From contig PNBM01000145.1 of assembly GCA_003135995.1 (NCBI GenBank), positions 1,764 to 16,555 of the forward strand: 14,792 bases of DNA, written 5' to 3'. The translations under genes and the position numbers were made by a program. Below, one piece after another: positions 1 through 7,908 of this stretch (the first letter of the stretch is position 1; the number at the start of each line of letters is the position of its first letter). The notes below the pieces were generated by a model. It was not told the DNA's origin. It searched no databases and saw only the letters and a list, made by a program, of their open reading frames with translations. This DNA comes from Ignavibacteriota bacterium. GTDB lineage: Bacteria; Bacteroidota; Ignavibacteria; Tepidaquicellales; Tepidaquicellaceae.

Positions 1-1433
1 CCATTTTTCCAATTTTCTTTTCTACTCTTAACCCAATCAACCAAATTATATTGTTTAGCAGCAAGTGCCATCATCCTTTCCGATATCTCCTTATTAGAAT
101 TATTAATAATATCTGAAATCTCATCTAAATCGCAAAAATCTTTATTTCGTATTAATGCGTCTAAAGTCCAATATTGGATAACAGGTATAGATTTGTATTC
201 TGAATTTCTAATAAATTTTATTAATTTATTACCAACTTGTTTTGGGCTTTTTTTATCATAAACATTAATTATATAATTTATAACTTCTCTTAAAACAGGT
301 ATTAAAATTTCCAAGTTATCTAATGCTTGTTGTAAAATTATTCTTGATCTTAATGCTGATGCTCTTCTTAAAAGATAACGCGCTAATCCAAAATTAACAT
401 TCTCTTTAGTTAGCATTTCTTCAAATAAATCGTGTATTACTTCTCTTGTAAACGCTGCATCTTGTTCATCTCCTATATCAATATCTTCTTCACTAATAAA
501 AGAAGGTAAATCAAGTGAATCAATAAATTCTGATATCTTATTTTGTTTTTCAAATGATTCATCAAGTTCAGGGTCATATAAATCCTTATTTCTAAATTCA
601 TATTTACTTTTGATAATCGTTTTAGAATCTTGTATAGATAATCTATGTGCAATATGCAAATATTCTGTCAAATCATGAATTGCCTTTACGGCTTGTTCAT
701 GAGAATTACAAAATATTCTAAAATCATCAACATATCTTGTATGTTTTATCCCATTTCGAATTAAATAAAGATCAACATCATTTAAGCATGCTTCTGATAA
801 AGGCACACTTCCTATAGGTCCTACTGGTATACCTCGCGAATGTTGGGAAGAATTCAAATTATTAAGTAATCTTTCAATGACTTTTGATTTATTTTCGGTG
901 ACATTTGAAGAAGATATTGACCCTTGAATTCTGTGGTGACTTATTTGATTATAAAAATCACTAATATCTGTTAATAAAACAAAATTACAATTAGAGTCTA
1001 AAGATAATTCATTAGATTTTAATTTAAAATCTTCCCATCCGTTATCTTTTTGAAAAATCTCACCAGTCGGTGTAGGAGAAATACGATATGAACAAGCAAT
1101 TTTCAATTCTTTTTTTACTCTATAATTCTCGATATTATTGCATATTTCATATATTAATGAATCATAAATTATGCAATCTAATGGATCTAATTGAACAGCA
1201 GCCCTATATCCTTTCCCATGCTTGGGAACCATAAATTTTATAAAAGAATTAAATTCAAATTCTGAAATATTTATTTTACTAAGATAGTCTACTATATCAT
1301 TCCTTAAGAATTTATAAGCTTCAAATTCAAAAGGTATAGGGAAAATATCTGTATCTCCATACTTTGATATGTGATCTATAGTCCAATTAATTGATATTGG
1401 ATCTAAATATTCTGGATCTAATTTGATGCTCAA
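1..1433 (-). CDS. Reverse transcriptase of the Abi/UG (defence) type, 3' end outside the window
   Basis: Continuous reading frame of 477 codons that leaves the window at base 1. Start chosen at TTG 1433 (LSIKLDPEYLDP); the first in-frame ATG is only codon 68, inside conserved sequence, and the frame is open back to the sdhB stop. Reverse-transcriptase motifs seen: TDISDFYNQI with D156 (motif A), SRGIPVGP at 199-206 (motif B), RYVDDF with Y234-V-D236-D237 (motif C). D156/D236/D237 would bind catalytic metal. After the polymerase core come at least 240 residues rich in predicted helix (for example LLRRASALRSR), which suits the C-terminal helical-repeat region of Abi-like/UG reverse transcriptases. 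No maturase, integrase or group II intron sequence is visible. It lies 21 nt behind sdhB, same frame and strand, without a clear Shine-Dalgarno site, and is visibly more AT-rich. Which Abi/UG/DRT class it belongs to is not settled. Confidence 0.85.
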   Translation of the reverse strand, partial: MSIKLDPEYLDPISINWTIDHISKYGDTDIFPIPFEFEAYKFLRNDIVDYLSKINISEFEFNSFIKFMVPKHGKGYRAAVQLDPLDCIIYDSLIYEICNNIENYRVKKELKIACSYRISPTPTGEIFQKDNGWEDFKLKSNELSLDSNCNFVLLTDISDFYNQISHHRIQGSISSSNVTENKSKVIERLLNNLNSSQHSRGIPVGPIGSVPLSEACLNDVDLYLIRNGIKHTRYVDDFRIFCNSHEQAVKAIHDLTEYLHIAHRLSIQDSKTIIKSKYEFRNKDLYDPELDESFEKQNKISEFIDSLDLPSFISEEDIDIGDEQDAAFTREVIHDLFEEMLTKENVNFGLARYLLRRASALRSRIILQQALDNLEILIPVLREVINYIINVYDKKSPKQVGNKLIKFIRNSEYKSIPVIQYWTLDALIRNKDFCDLDEISDIINNSNKEISERMMALAAKQYNLVDWVKSRKENWKN

Positions 1434-1454
1434 CTTATTTAGTATTATTAAAAT

Positions 1455-2156
1455 TTACAATTCCCGCATCGCACATTTCTTTTTCAACTGCGAAAGGTGC
1501 CAGGTGATGTTGATTTCTTTAGGACAGCACTCAACGCAATTGAAAATTGTGTGACATCTCCACAAGCCATCGGGTGAATCGACAACATCGAGCCTTTCGT
1601 TTGCGGCATCATCACGGCTGTCAAATGCAAACCTGTACGCTTTAAGCATCGCAGCAGGTCCTAGGTACGCATCGTTCGACCACAGCGAAGGGCACGAAGA
1701 TGAACAAGCTCCGCACAAAATACAATTTACCGCTTCATCAATCAAAGCTCTGTCTTCCTGGCTCTGGTATCTTTCTTTGACGGGTGGCTGGGTCTTTGCA
1801 ATTAAATACGGTTTCACTATATCGTATTTCGCAAAGAAACTATCCATATCTACTACGAGGTCTTTTATTATCGGCAACGATGGTAACGGGTCAATTTTAA
1901 CAAATTTTTTCTTAAAATCCTGAACGAGTATCTGGCAGGCAAGCATATTTTTTCCGTTAATCATCATCGCATCCGAACCGCATATTCCGTGCGAGCATGA
2001 ACGCCTGTATGCAAGACCTCCGTCGATATCCCACTTTACTTTATCAAGACAGTCGAGTATCCTGAAAGTTTCAGGAACATCAATAGTATATTCTTTCCTG
2101 TAAGGCTTTTCATCCTTTTCGGGGTCAAATCTTTTTATTGATAATGTTATTTTCAT
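1455..2156 (-). CDS. sdhB: Succinate dehydrogenase iron-sulfur subunit
   Basis: Carries electrons from the FAD of SdhA to quinone through three Fe-S clusters at the inner face of the cytoplasmic membrane. 233 residues, the normal length. The [2Fe-2S] ligands are C54, C59, D62 and C74; the Asp in CGSD replaces the usual third Cys exactly as in E. coli SdhB. The [4Fe-4S] ligands are C145, C148, C151 and C211, and the [3Fe-4S] ligands are C155, C201 and C207 (CILCGACSSSCP and CHTIFNCVECCP). The start overlaps the sdhA stop as TAATG, and an AGGAG lies 11 nt upstream inside sdhA, so translation is probably coupled and helped by a real Shine-Dalgarno site. It is the last sdh gene; no terminator is seen before the reverse transcriptase gene. 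Confidence 0.97.
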   Translation of the reverse strand: MKITLSIKRFDPEKDEKPYRKEYTIDVPETFRILDCLDKVKWDIDGGLAYRRSCSHGICGSDAMMINGKNMLACQILVQDFKKKFVKIDPLPSLPIIKDLVVDMDSFFAKYDIVKPYLIAKTQPPVKERYQSQEDRALIDEAVNCILCGACSSSCPSLWSNDAYLGPAAMLKAYRFAFDSRDDAANERLDVVDSPDGLWRCHTIFNCVECCPKEINITWHLSQLKKKCAMREL

Positions 2157-3901
2157 TAGTATTTTCTCTCCTGTGGTTGATAGTTTAAAATTTTAACAGG
2201 TTTATATTTTAATTCAATTCCTTTTTCCGTTTTAAATGCAATCGTGTGCTTAAGCCAGTTGACATCATCGCGTTTCTCAAAATCGGTTCTCCAGTGAGCT
2301 CCGCGGCATTCTTTTCTTTCAAGTGCTCCGGTAACAATTGCATCTGAAAATTCAAGAAGATTTCCGACTTCCAGAATTTCCATAAGCTCTGTGTTAAACA
2401 CATCACCCTTATGCATCATATGAACATTTTTATATTTTTCTTTTAACTCGTGAATAGTATCCAGCATGGAAATCAAATCTTTTTCATTTCTGAATACACC
2501 ACATTTATTCGTCATTTCTTCTTTTAACCGTGCGCGGATTTTATCAGCATTTTCACCTGACGTAGTTGCGAAAAGTTTCTTAAATTTTTCTTTATCCTTT
2601 ACATCCGCATCTTTTGGAAGAGGCAGCAGTTCAGCTTCGCGCAGGAATTTATTTATTGTCTTTCCCGTCCTTCTTCCGTGAACAACAGCATCGAGAAGTG
2701 AATTTGTGCCAAGCCTGTTAGCACCGTGTACGGAAACACACGCGCATTCGCCTGCGGCAAAAAATCCTTTTACGAGATTGCCTTTTTCATCAGCTAATAC
2801 ATTACCATATAAATCTGTTGGAATGCCGCCCATAGAATAGTGTGCAGTAGGAAGAATAGGAATGGGTTGTTTCACAGGGTCAATTCCTGCATATGTTTTT
2901 GCAAATCCTGTAATTTCCGGAAGTCTCTCTTTGATTTTTGCGGCACCGATATGAGTTAAATCGAGATTCACGAAATCTTTTCCGTCGATTCCTCTTCCCT
3001 GATTGATTTCAGTTTGAATGCTTCTCGTTACCATATCTCTTGGCGCCAGTTCCATTACAGTCGGAGCATAATTTTTCATAAATCTTTCACCGTCTTTATT
3101 TTTCAGGTAGCCGCCTTCACCGCGCGCGCCTTCTGTCACAAGAATTCCAAGAGGATATAATCCTGTCGGATGAAATTGAACGAATTCCATATCTTCAAGA
3201 GGAATCCCTGCACGGAACGCTATTGCAACACCATCGCCTGAGTTCGCATAAGCATTCGATGTAACCCTGTACGCTCTGCCGTATCCGCCGGTTCCGAACA
3301 TAACCGCTTTGGCGTGGAATATGTGAATTTGTCCGTCTCGAATATTAAATGCTGTTACTCCTTTGCAAACACCTTCGTCTATAATCAAAGACAGGATAAA
3401 ATATTCCGAATAAAACCGGACATTGCTTTTTACACATTGTTCATAAAGTGTATGAAGTAAAACGTGTCCTGTTCTGTCAGCCGAATAACAAGCTCTTAAC
3501 ACGGGTACTCTTTTAGAATTCCCTTTTTCGTCGAATACTTCTTTTGTGTGTCCGCCGAATTGTCTTTGAGCAATTTTCCCGTCTTTAGTTCTGCTGAACG
3601 GAGCGCCCATATGTTCAAGCTCATAAATTGCATCAGGCGCATCTGTACACATCATTGTTATTGCATCCTGGTCGCCGAGATAGTCGCTGCCTTTTACGGT
3701 ATCAAATATGTGCCATTCGACAGAATCTTCTTCTTCATTTCCAAGAGCCGCAGCTATTCCGCCCTGTGCCGCACCTGAATGCGAACGTGTAGGGAAGAGC
3801 TTAGATATTACACCGACATCGGAGTATTGTGAAGTTTCGACTGCTGCACGCAAACCTGCAAGTCCCGCTCCGACAATTAATAAATCGTGTTTATGTATCA
3901 T
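2156..3901 (-). CDS. sdhA: Succinate dehydrogenase flavoprotein subunit
   Basis: Oxidises succinate to fumarate with covalently bound FAD. 581 residues, full length. The N-terminal Rossmann motif is GAGLAG (11-16). [11 protein letters not shown] carries H41, the expected site of the covalent FAD link. Substrate-site residues are H244 (QFHPTG), R288 (APRDM, the proton-shuttle Arg), H354 (PTAHYSMGG) and R396 ([10 protein letters not shown]). The C-terminal helical domain is present and ends in ERKY. Start ATG 3901 gives [16 protein letters not shown], the usual N-terminus; no Shine-Dalgarno is seen. It sits 34 nt behind sdhD, across a segment that is complementary to the sdhC-sdhD spacer. The set of active-site residues and the CDAB order favour succinate oxidation, but fumarate reduction cannot be excluded from sequence. 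Confidence 0.98.
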   Translation of the reverse strand: MIHKHDLLIVGAGLAGLRAAVETSQYSDVGVISKLFPTRSHSGAAQGGIAAALGNEEEDSVEWHIFDTVKGSDYLGDQDAITMMCTDAPDAIYELEHMGAPFSRTKDGKIAQRQFGGHTKEVFDEKGNSKRVPVLRACYSADRTGHVLLHTLYEQCVKSNVRFYSEYFILSLIIDEGVCKGVTAFNIRDGQIHIFHAKAVMFGTGGYGRAYRVTSNAYANSGDGVAIAFRAGIPLEDMEFVQFHPTGLYPLGILVTEGARGEGGYLKNKDGERFMKNYAPTVMELAPRDMVTRSIQTEINQGRGIDGKDFVNLDLTHIGAAKIKERLPEITGFAKTYAGIDPVKQPIPILPTAHYSMGGIPTDLYGNVLADEKGNLVKGFFAAGECACVSVHGANRLGTNSLLDAVVHGRRTGKTINKFLREAELLPLPKDADVKDKEKFKKLFATTSGENADKIRARLKEEMTNKCGVFRNEKDLISMLDTIHELKEKYKNVHMMHKGDVFNTELMEILEVGNLLEFSDAIVTGALERKECRGAHWRTDFEKRDDVNWLKHTIAFKTEKGIELKYKPVKILNYQPQERKY

Positions 3902-3916
3902 ACTTTATATAAGTTA

Positions 3917-4366
3917 TAAATGTTAAATGTTAAATTTAAAACGATAAAATTGTATTCAACCCGAGAAACCAGAAAGCCAGAGCTATAATGACTATAATAG
4001 TATATATAAAAGTTGTCATCCAGTCCTTCATTTCGAAATCCCTGATTACATTCCATGTTCCGCTTAATCCATGCCACAAGCCAAGAGTTACAAATGATAA
4101 ATCAATTATTTTCCATATTGGCTGATGCAACCGCTCCATTACAGCGTTGTATGTATGACCGCTGTCGGGAGTTGCATGCATTAAAATATAATGCCCGATT
4201 AAAACTACAACGAGTATAATACCGCTTATTCGCTGCATATACCAGCTCTTCGCTCCCGAATTTCTTCCTCCGATAAATTTGAATGTATTTGTATTCATTA
4301 TTTATTTATTAAACTTTTAATTTATTAATTGTATTTTCTTGCTCTTAATTTAACATTTAACATTTA
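3917..4366 (-). repeat. Perfect 20-nt inverted repeat flanking sdhD
   Basis: Bases 3917-3936 read taaatgttaaatgttaaatt, and 4347-4366 are its exact reverse complement. Each arm is 2.5 copies or so of a heptamer (AAATGTT). In the operon mRNA the arm in the sdhC-sdhD spacer can pair with the arm in the sdhD-sdhA spacer, looping out sdhD. The arm at 3917-3936 includes part of the sdhD stop. Whether this is functional or just heptamer drift is open. Confidence 0.6.
3936..4298 (-). CDS. sdhD: Succinate dehydrogenase membrane anchor subunit SdhD
   Basis: Small membrane subunit that with SdhC holds heme b and the quinone site. 120 residues with three hydrophobic segments (about 24-42, 64-82 and 93-118). 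SWYMQRISGI (18-27) matches the QR/HR-[IV]-[ST]-G start of the first helix, and LWHGLSGTWNVIRDF carries H76 in the HGxxGxxxVxxD pattern, the likely heme ligand. Between sdhC and sdhA, as in sdhCDAB operons. The start has no Shine-Dalgarno. Sequence divergence makes the C/D assignment partly positional; the alternative would be to swap the names of the two anchors. Confidence 0.85.
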   Translation of the reverse strand: MNTNTFKFIGGRNSGAKSWYMQRISGIILVVVLIGHYILMHATPDSGHTYNAVMERLHQPIWKIIDLSFVTLGLWHGLSGTWNVIRDFEMKDWMTTFIYTIIVIIALAFWFLGLNTILSF

Positions 4367-4381
4367 GCATTTAAAATTGAA

Positions 4382-4777
4382 TTAGAGGTGTCTGAACATC
4401 AGAAAAGCCATGCCTGCCACAATTATCACGGATAGGGCATAAACTAATGCAAGAATTTCTTTATGATATCTCGCGCCGTTTCCTAAATCTATTAGCACAA
4501 TTCTTACTCCGTTTATTGCATGAAACATTACAAGTACGCCGAGAAACCATTCACCAAATACAAATAAAGGTGAACTGAATAATTTCATTTCTTCGTTAAA
4601 TGCAGCAGGTCCTTTAAGTAATCCGGTAAGAGCTATAATGTGTACTAATATATAAATCGTAAGCCCGAGCCCCGTGATTCTGTGAAGTATCCACGCCCAG
4701 CTTCCCGAATGTTTCCGATAATTAAACATGACATCGAGCCACCTTGCAAACACAGAAGTAGAATTTTGTAATGACAT
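4382..4777 (-). CDS. sdhC: Succinate dehydrogenase cytochrome b556 subunit SdhC
   Basis: 131 residues with three hydrophobic helices (about 28-52, 70-92 and 106-128). WAWILHRITGLGL (28-40) is the quinone-site/HR-[IV]-[ST]-G motif of SdhC, and FHAINGVRIVLIDLG contains H86, the expected heme b ligand in HxxNGxRxxxxD. First gene of the sdhCDAB operon; sdhD follows after 83 nt. The ATG at 4777 is preceded by AT-rich DNA without a Shine-Dalgarno site. A separate SdhC and SdhD of this size point to the four-subunit complex II rather than the single large cytochrome b of most Bacteroidetes. Confidence 0.9.
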   Translation of the reverse strand: MSLQNSTSVFARWLDVMFNYRKHSGSWAWILHRITGLGLTIYILVHIIALTGLLKGPAAFNEEMKLFSSPLFVFGEWFLGVLVMFHAINGVRIVLIDLGNGARYHKEILALVYALSVIIVAGMAFLMFRHL

Positions 4778-4825
4778 TATAATAAGATTAATTTATTTGT
4801 AAATATTAATGAAACGCTAAAAATG

Positions 4826-4857
4826 ATTATAGATTTAATCTTTCCTCCAAAGTGCAA
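4826..4857 (-). promoter_or_regulatory. Possible promoter of the sdh operon
   Basis: On the minus strand a perfect TATAAT (4831-4826) lies about 48 nt before the sdhC start, with TTGCAC (4857-4852) upstream. The 20-nt spacer is longer than the ideal 17, so only the -10 element is convincing. It lies downstream of the hairpin that follows the peptidase gene, where an independent sdh promoter would be expected. Confidence 0.3.
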
Positions 4858-4921
4858 TTTAAAAAAATAATTTGATAAATAAAGCATAAATATTAAAAAG
4901 CCGGTAAAGAAGGATATAAAA

Positions 4922-4951
4922 ATCGTTCCCAAACCGGGGCCCGGGAACGAT
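4922..4951 (-). terminator. Terminator-like hairpin behind the S46 peptidase gene
   Basis: ATCGTTCCC (4922-4930) pairs with GGGAACGAT (4943-4951) across a 12-nt GC-rich loop. On the minus strand it starts 27 nt after the peptidase stop and is followed by TTTTTATAT, as in an intrinsic terminator. The same GTTCCC/GGGAAC arms recur at 12540-12565 and 14686-14748, so it may instead be a genome-wide palindromic repeat that also works as a terminator. Confidence 0.55.
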
Positions 4952-4977
4952 AGAAAATTCATTTCAACTTTACGAAA

Positions 4978-7074
4978 TTATTTCACTATTTTTCCGTTTT
5001 GCATTTCATCACTAAGACGGGTTGCCTTATATAAATTTTTAATTGCCTCAAGCAAGCCGCGTGAATCAACTGCAACTGTTCTGTTTGTTTCGGTTGTATA
5101 AATATATCTTCCCGGCAGGCTTTCTATATTACCGTCGAATACCAAACCAACAACTTCCGCACTTGAGTTGATAACTGCGCTTCCCGAATTTCCGCCGATG
5201 ATATCATTTGTTGTCACAAAATCAAATTGAGTTCCGAGATTGAATTCAGGCGGATGGTTTATCCATCTGTCCGGAAGAAGCCACGGATAAGATTTCCCGA
5301 AGGAATAATACCTGTCAAACATTCCATAAAAAGTTGTGTTGGGAGGAGCGACTGTTCCGTTATACGGATATGTTTTAATTTCTCCGTCCGAAATCCTCAG
5401 AGTCAAAGTAGCATCAGGAGGAATCGATGTTCCATAAATATCAAAAAGTACTCTGCCAAGCATAACCGAATTCACATCTATTCTTGCGAGAATGTCCTTT
5501 TGCTTTGCCGTCAGTTCATCAATTCTTGCTTTTGAGCCGACAAAAAATTTAATCATCGGGTCATCGGATGTTAATACTGCCTGTCCTGATTTCTTTGAAA
5601 ATTCAAGAGCACCTTCCTTTGTAATCAATGAAGATTTCTGCAAAATTAAATTTGCCATTTCTTCTTTATCCATATTTCCGAATACTTTTTTTACAACAGC
5701 ATTATCCTTTCCGATTTTAGTTAAAATAATATCGCATTCTTTTACTAAAATTCCATTGTTATATTCTGCATCAAAATTTTTATATATAGCATTTACTACT
5801 GAATCTGTTGTTTCTTTTCCTTCATTTGCGTTTCGAATTAATGTCCTTGCCATAATAAAATATCTCGAAGAAGTTCTTCCAAGCAAATCATATCCCGATA
5901 TTTCATCATATATTTTTCCATACTCGGTAAGAGCTTTGGATATTTCGTTCCAGACGTTTCCATATTTTGCTTTTAATTTCGGGTCATTATTAACTTTCGA
6001 AATAATATTATCTTCAAAATCTTTTTTACGTGCCATCATTACCGGGTCATTAAGTGCTTTCAACTGACCTGTGAAAACTTTTTGAGAATTCTGAATTCCA
6101 AAAAGCTGGTCCTGATATTGTCTTGTTTTATCCGGATTGTTCTTCACGTAATTATCAATATAGCCTGCTAAGAAATCGAGAGTTTCGAGTCTTGAAGGAA
6201 CTGAGTATTTACTTGCAAATACAAGCTGTGCATATGTTTTAAGTCTTTCCGTACTTCCCGGATTTCCAATCACGAAAAGCGGCTCACCAACTGATGCACC
6301 TTTAGTACTCCATTTAAAATAATTCGTAGTTTTAAGGGGCTTCCCGTTATCATAAACTCTGAAAAACATGCAATCAAAATCATAACGCGGATAAGTAAAA
6401 TTATCCGGGTCGCCGCCGTAGAATGCAACGAGATTTTCAGGTGCAAATACAAGTTTTAGCTCAGTGTATCTCTTATATGCATAGAGCATATATTGTCCGC
6501 CGTTATAAAGCGTGACTACTGAACATCTCAAACTTAATTCGTCGGAATATTTTTTTTCAATTTCTTTCATCTTATCTGATTTTAACTGCTGTTTTTCAGC
6601 ATCCGTTTTTCCGGGTTCCATAGCACCCTGAACTTCACCTGTAATGTCAATAATTTTAATCAACTGGTCAACGAAAAGTCCGGGAACGGGTCTTTCATCT
6701 TCAAGCGTAGAAGCGAAAAACCCCGTCTCATCAAGCTTCTCGCCGGGCTGATTTATTTGTGAAACATAGCCGCGACCGCAATGATGATTTGTCATTACCA
6801 ATCCGTCTTCAGAGATGAATGAAGATGAACATCCGTTACCGAAACGCAGTGCTGATAATCTTACACTCTCGAGCCATTCCGTTGTCGGACGGAAATTATA
6901 TGTCTCCGCAAAATAATCAACGGGCGCAGATTCAAACGTCCACATTTTTCCGATATCGTATTTTGTTGATTTGGTCGGGTCTGATTTTTTCTCCTGCGCA
7001 AATCCGCTGTTGAAAATGAAAAGAAAAGTGAAAAGTAAACTTAAAATAAAAGGTGAATAAATTTGTTTTTTCAT
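4978..7074 (-). CDS. Secreted S46-family dipeptidyl peptidase (DPP7-like)
   Basis: Serine exopeptidase that removes dipeptides from the N-terminus of peptides, normally in the periplasm. 698 residues, the usual family length. Signal peptide at 1-26 or so (MKK, hydrophobic stretch, then NSGFAQ). The chymotrypsin-like triad is visible: TNHHC (H97/H98), Asp in YPRYDFD (D234 by alignment from memory with DPP11, or D232), and Ser in GGNSGSA (S630). Eighteen residues after the serine is G648 (VFDGN). In the Porphyromonas enzymes this position is Gly in DPP7 (hydrophobic P1) and Arg in DPP11 (acidic P1), so DPP7-type specificity is inferred. No Shine-Dalgarno precedes the ATG. It stands alone, with a hairpin behind it, and is unrelated in function to sdh. 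Confidence 0.93.
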   Translation of the reverse strand: MKKQIYSPFILSLLFTFLFIFNSGFAQEKKSDPTKSTKYDIGKMWTFESAPVDYFAETYNFRPTTEWLESVRLSALRFGNGCSSSFISEDGLVMTNHHCGRGYVSQINQPGEKLDETGFFASTLEDERPVPGLFVDQLIKIIDITGEVQGAMEPGKTDAEKQQLKSDKMKEIEKKYSDELSLRCSVVTLYNGGQYMLYAYKRYTELKLVFAPENLVAFYGGDPDNFTYPRYDFDCMFFRVYDNGKPLKTTNYFKWSTKGASVGEPLFVIGNPGSTERLKTYAQLVFASKYSVPSRLETLDFLAGYIDNYVKNNPDKTRQYQDQLFGIQNSQKVFTGQLKALNDPVMMARKKDFEDNIISKVNNDPKLKAKYGNVWNEISKALTEYGKIYDEISGYDLLGRTSSRYFIMARTLIRNANEGKETTDSVVNAIYKNFDAEYNNGILVKECDIILTKIGKDNAVVKKVFGNMDKEEMANLILQKSSLITKEGALEFSKKSGQAVLTSDDPMIKFFVGSKARIDELTAKQKDILARIDVNSVMLGRVLFDIYGTSIPPDATLTLRISDGEIKTYPYNGTVAPPNTTFYGMFDRYYSFGKSYPWLLPDRWINHPPEFNLGTQFDFVTTNDIIGGNSGSAVINSSAEVVGLVFDGNIESLPGRYIYTTETNRTVAVDSRGLLEAIKNLYKATRLSDEMQNGKIVK

Positions 7075-7259
7075 AAGAGGATGAATTTTATTTTTAGATT
7101 GTATAAATTATTATCTTCTTCAAGAGTAAAAAATTACTAAATTAATTATGAAATTCAATTGATTAATAATTGAAGTAAAATTGACAAATAACAGTAAACA
7201 ATAAACAGATAACAAATAAGAGCAACAAACTTTGATACGAATTCATGCAAAATACGTAA

Positions 7260-7316
7260 CGCAACATTTATGTTGCGTATTTGAGGAGCAATACGCACTC
7301 AACATAAATGTTAAGA
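7260..7316. repeat. Palindromic repeat, left copy bracketing the accessory island
   Basis: CGCAACAT-TT-ATGTTGCG (7260-7277) is a perfect 8-bp palindrome with a 2-nt centre, followed by TAT. These 21 bases are identical at 12763-12783. It is followed by a decayed second palindrome, TCAACATAAATGTTAAGA (7299-7316), which matches the intact ATCAACAT/ATGTTGAT modules at the right-hand locus. No transposase is encoded; it is a REP- or MITE-like non-coding repeat. Confidence 0.7.
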
Positions 7317-7375
7317 TACATTATAATACATTTTCAAAATATTCCGACTCGTCGGGATGCAAAGAACGCAAATTG

Positions 7376-7450
7376 GAAAATGGGAAGAGCAAAAAGAGCG
7401 TGAAACGTGAAAAGTGAAACGTGAAACAAAACAAGAAAATGGGAAGAGCA
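7376..7450. repeat. Purine-rich tract with a 16-nt direct repeat
   Basis: GAAAATGGGAAGAGCA occurs exactly at 7376-7391 and 7435-7450. Between the copies are four GTGAAA words (GTGAAACGTGAAAAGTGAAACGTGAAAC). The plus strand is nearly free of C and T here. It lies directly behind the HTH gene's 3' end. No function is recognised. Confidence 0.6.
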
Positions 7451-7490
7451 GAAAATGGAAAAATAGGAAAATGGTTCAGCTTACGATGAA

Positions 7491-7811
7491 TTAACTTATT
7501 TTTGAAATTTTATAATATTTCCTTTCTGTATCTATATTTTTCTGACCAGGGAAATCATCAAAATTTAAAAATTTAATATCGGGTACTTTACCCATCAGCA
7601 AAGACAACTCAATTAATTTTTTCAAAGTAAAGTTAAAATTCCCATTTAATATTTGAGAAACGTAACTTTTGCTCACTTTTAATTTTTTGGCGATATCATT
7701 TTGTGATAATTTATTTTTATCCATATAGTCTTTAAGTTGTCGATATAGTTCATCCTGAATTTCTTCAAGCCAGTAACCCGGACTTTTAATTAAATCTTTT
7801 CGATTTTTCAT
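7491..7811 (-). CDS. XRE-type helix-turn-helix protein, antitoxin-like, without a visible toxin
   Basis: 106 residues. A short N-terminal helix (SPGYWLEEIQDELYRQL, 10-26) is followed by a Cro/C1-type HTH at about 29-75 (LSQNDIAKKLKVSKSYVSQILNG, recognition helix around 48-56). The C-terminal tail is polar. The SPxYWLEEIQ...YVSQILNGNFNFTLKKLIELS layout is one I know from small Bacteroidota regulators annotated as antitoxins or transcriptional regulators. No intact partner toxin lies within 400 nt on either side; the upstream neighbours are the two remnants at 7909-8266. The upstream DNA has an imperfect AGTT...AACT symmetry (7819-7833) that could be an operator. No Shine-Dalgarno at ATG 7811. 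It is DNA-binding with good confidence; the antitoxin role is inference. Confidence 0.75.
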   Translation of the reverse strand: MKNRKDLIKSPGYWLEEIQDELYRQLKDYMDKNKLSQNDIAKKLKVSKSYVSQILNGNFNFTLKKLIELSLLMGKVPDIKFLNFDDFPGQKNIDTERKYYKISKIS

Positions 7812-7908
7812 AATTTAATTAGTTTAGCTATAACTTAACTCTCTAAATAAAATAAATAAAGGTACAATTTATTTCCAGTTTCTCAATTAATTTCAAATTA
7901 AAATCATT

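Larger units (their letters stand above)
7075..7490. other. Intergenic region of about 415 bp with repeats, no gene
   Basis: The first 110 bp or so are AT-rich leader DNA of the peptidase gene. Then come an A-rich stretch with repeated ACAAATA words (7180-7225), the palindromic repeat at 7260-7316, and a purine-rich tract (7370-7475) on the plus strand. No convincing coding frame: the open frame at 7232-7417 runs through the repeats and resembles nothing. Confidence 0.7.

Noticed and set aside
1..1433. Reading the reverse transcriptase as part of a group II intron or retron
   Set aside because: No maturase or HNH domain is visible within the 477 codons seen, motif B is GIPVGP rather than the intron type, and there is no room upstream for an msr-msd or intron 5' end.
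2209..3926. Open frames on both strands inside sdhA (for example 2209-2406, 2466-2681, 3548-3778, 3708-3926)
   Set aside because: They overlap a full-length, clearly conserved sdhA, have unnatural composition and no motif.
5227..6067. Plus-strand frames of 102 and 191 codons within the S46 peptidase gene
   Set aside because: Antisense shadows of a gene with an intact catalytic triad; no protein-like pattern.
7232..7417. 61-codon plus-strand frame
   Set aside because: It is made of the palindromic repeat and the purine-rich tract.
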